A stretch of 5,539 bases of DNA, taken from positions 1 through 5,539 of the forward strand of contig CACZNZ010000199.1 of NCBI GenBank assembly GCA_902782625.1. Direction: 5' to 3'. The position numbers and the translations under genes are program-made. Below are positions 5,458 through 5,539 of this stretch, piece after piece; position 1 is the first letter of the stretch, and each line of letters starts with the position of its first letter. The notes beneath the pieces are model-generated. The model searched no databases and had not been told where the DNA came from. It was given only the letters and a program-made list of their open reading frames with translations. This stretch comes from an uncultured Lachnospiraceae bacterium (GTDB taxonomy: Bacteria; Bacillota; Clostridia; Lachnospirales; Lachnospiraceae).

Positions 5458-5539
5458 ATGAGACATGAATTTGTGGCACCCTGCCATTTTGGCTTAGAGG
5501 CAGTGTGTAAAAGAGAAATCCTCGAACTTGGCTATGAGA
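5458..5539 (+). CDS. THUMP-domain class I SAM-dependent RNA methyltransferase (RlmL/YpsC-like), N-terminus only
   Basis: Only 27 codons are visible before the window ends. They begin MRHEFVAPCHFGLEAVCKR and continue EILELGYE. The pattern, a short strand, a small-residue turn, then FGLEAVxKREIxxLGYE, is the characteristic start of UPF0020/THUMP rRNA methyltransferases of the YpsC and RlmL N-terminal type, which methylate a guanine of 23S rRNA. The THUMP and Rossmann methyltransferase domains with the NPPY motif would lie outside the window, so the family call rests on this first segment. The ATG follows AAGGAG (5447-5452) at 5 bases and its own promoter. Confidence 0.75.
   Translation, partial: MRHEFVAPCHFGLEAVCKREILELGYE

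Noticed and set aside
1..5539. Possible mobile element, CRISPR array, tRNA or phage signature
   Set aside because: No transposase, regular repeat-spacer pattern, cloverleaf, integrase or flanking direct repeats were seen. Gene order and base composition look like ordinary chromosome throughout.

Overview
The window looks like a chromosomal segment of a low-to-mid GC Gram-positive anaerobe, most likely a Clostridia/Lachnospiraceae-type Bacillota. The reasons are strong AAGGAGG-type ribosome binding sites, TTGACA/TAnAAT promoters, T-rich intrinsic terminators, all genes on one strand, and family-typical TyrRS, GlgB and THUMP methyltransferase sequences. The lineage is inferred from sequence style, not from a database search.

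Layout, left to right, all on the + strand: (1) the last 26 codons of an unidentified gene, followed by an intrinsic terminator (120-154); (2) a 230-base gap holding that terminator, a candidate promoter and a 23-bp dyad, then a cation diffusion facilitator (CDF) metal exporter (313-1194); (3) a 101-base gap with several -10-like hexamers framed by an inverted repeat, then glgB, the glycogen branching enzyme (1296-3197); (4) six bases after the glgB stop and in the same reading frame, a 258-residue papain-like/C39-type cysteine peptidase homologue without a signal peptide (3204-3980); (5) a near-consensus promoter overlapping the end of that gene, an intrinsic terminator hairpin just downstream of it, then tyrS (4095-5318); (6) a strong terminator (5340-5377), another near-consensus promoter, and the first 27 codons of a THUMP-domain RNA methyltransferase running off the window.

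The genes do not form one pathway. glgB and the peptidase-like gene probably share a transcript and perhaps coupled translation. The CDF gene, tyrS and the methyltransferase gene each appear to have their own promoter. No mobile element, CRISPR array, tRNA or rRNA gene was seen. The points most worth a second look are the cytosolic C39-like protein attached to glgB, the tyrS promoter that fires into a terminator hairpin without a T-box, and the dyads at the CDF and glgB promoters.
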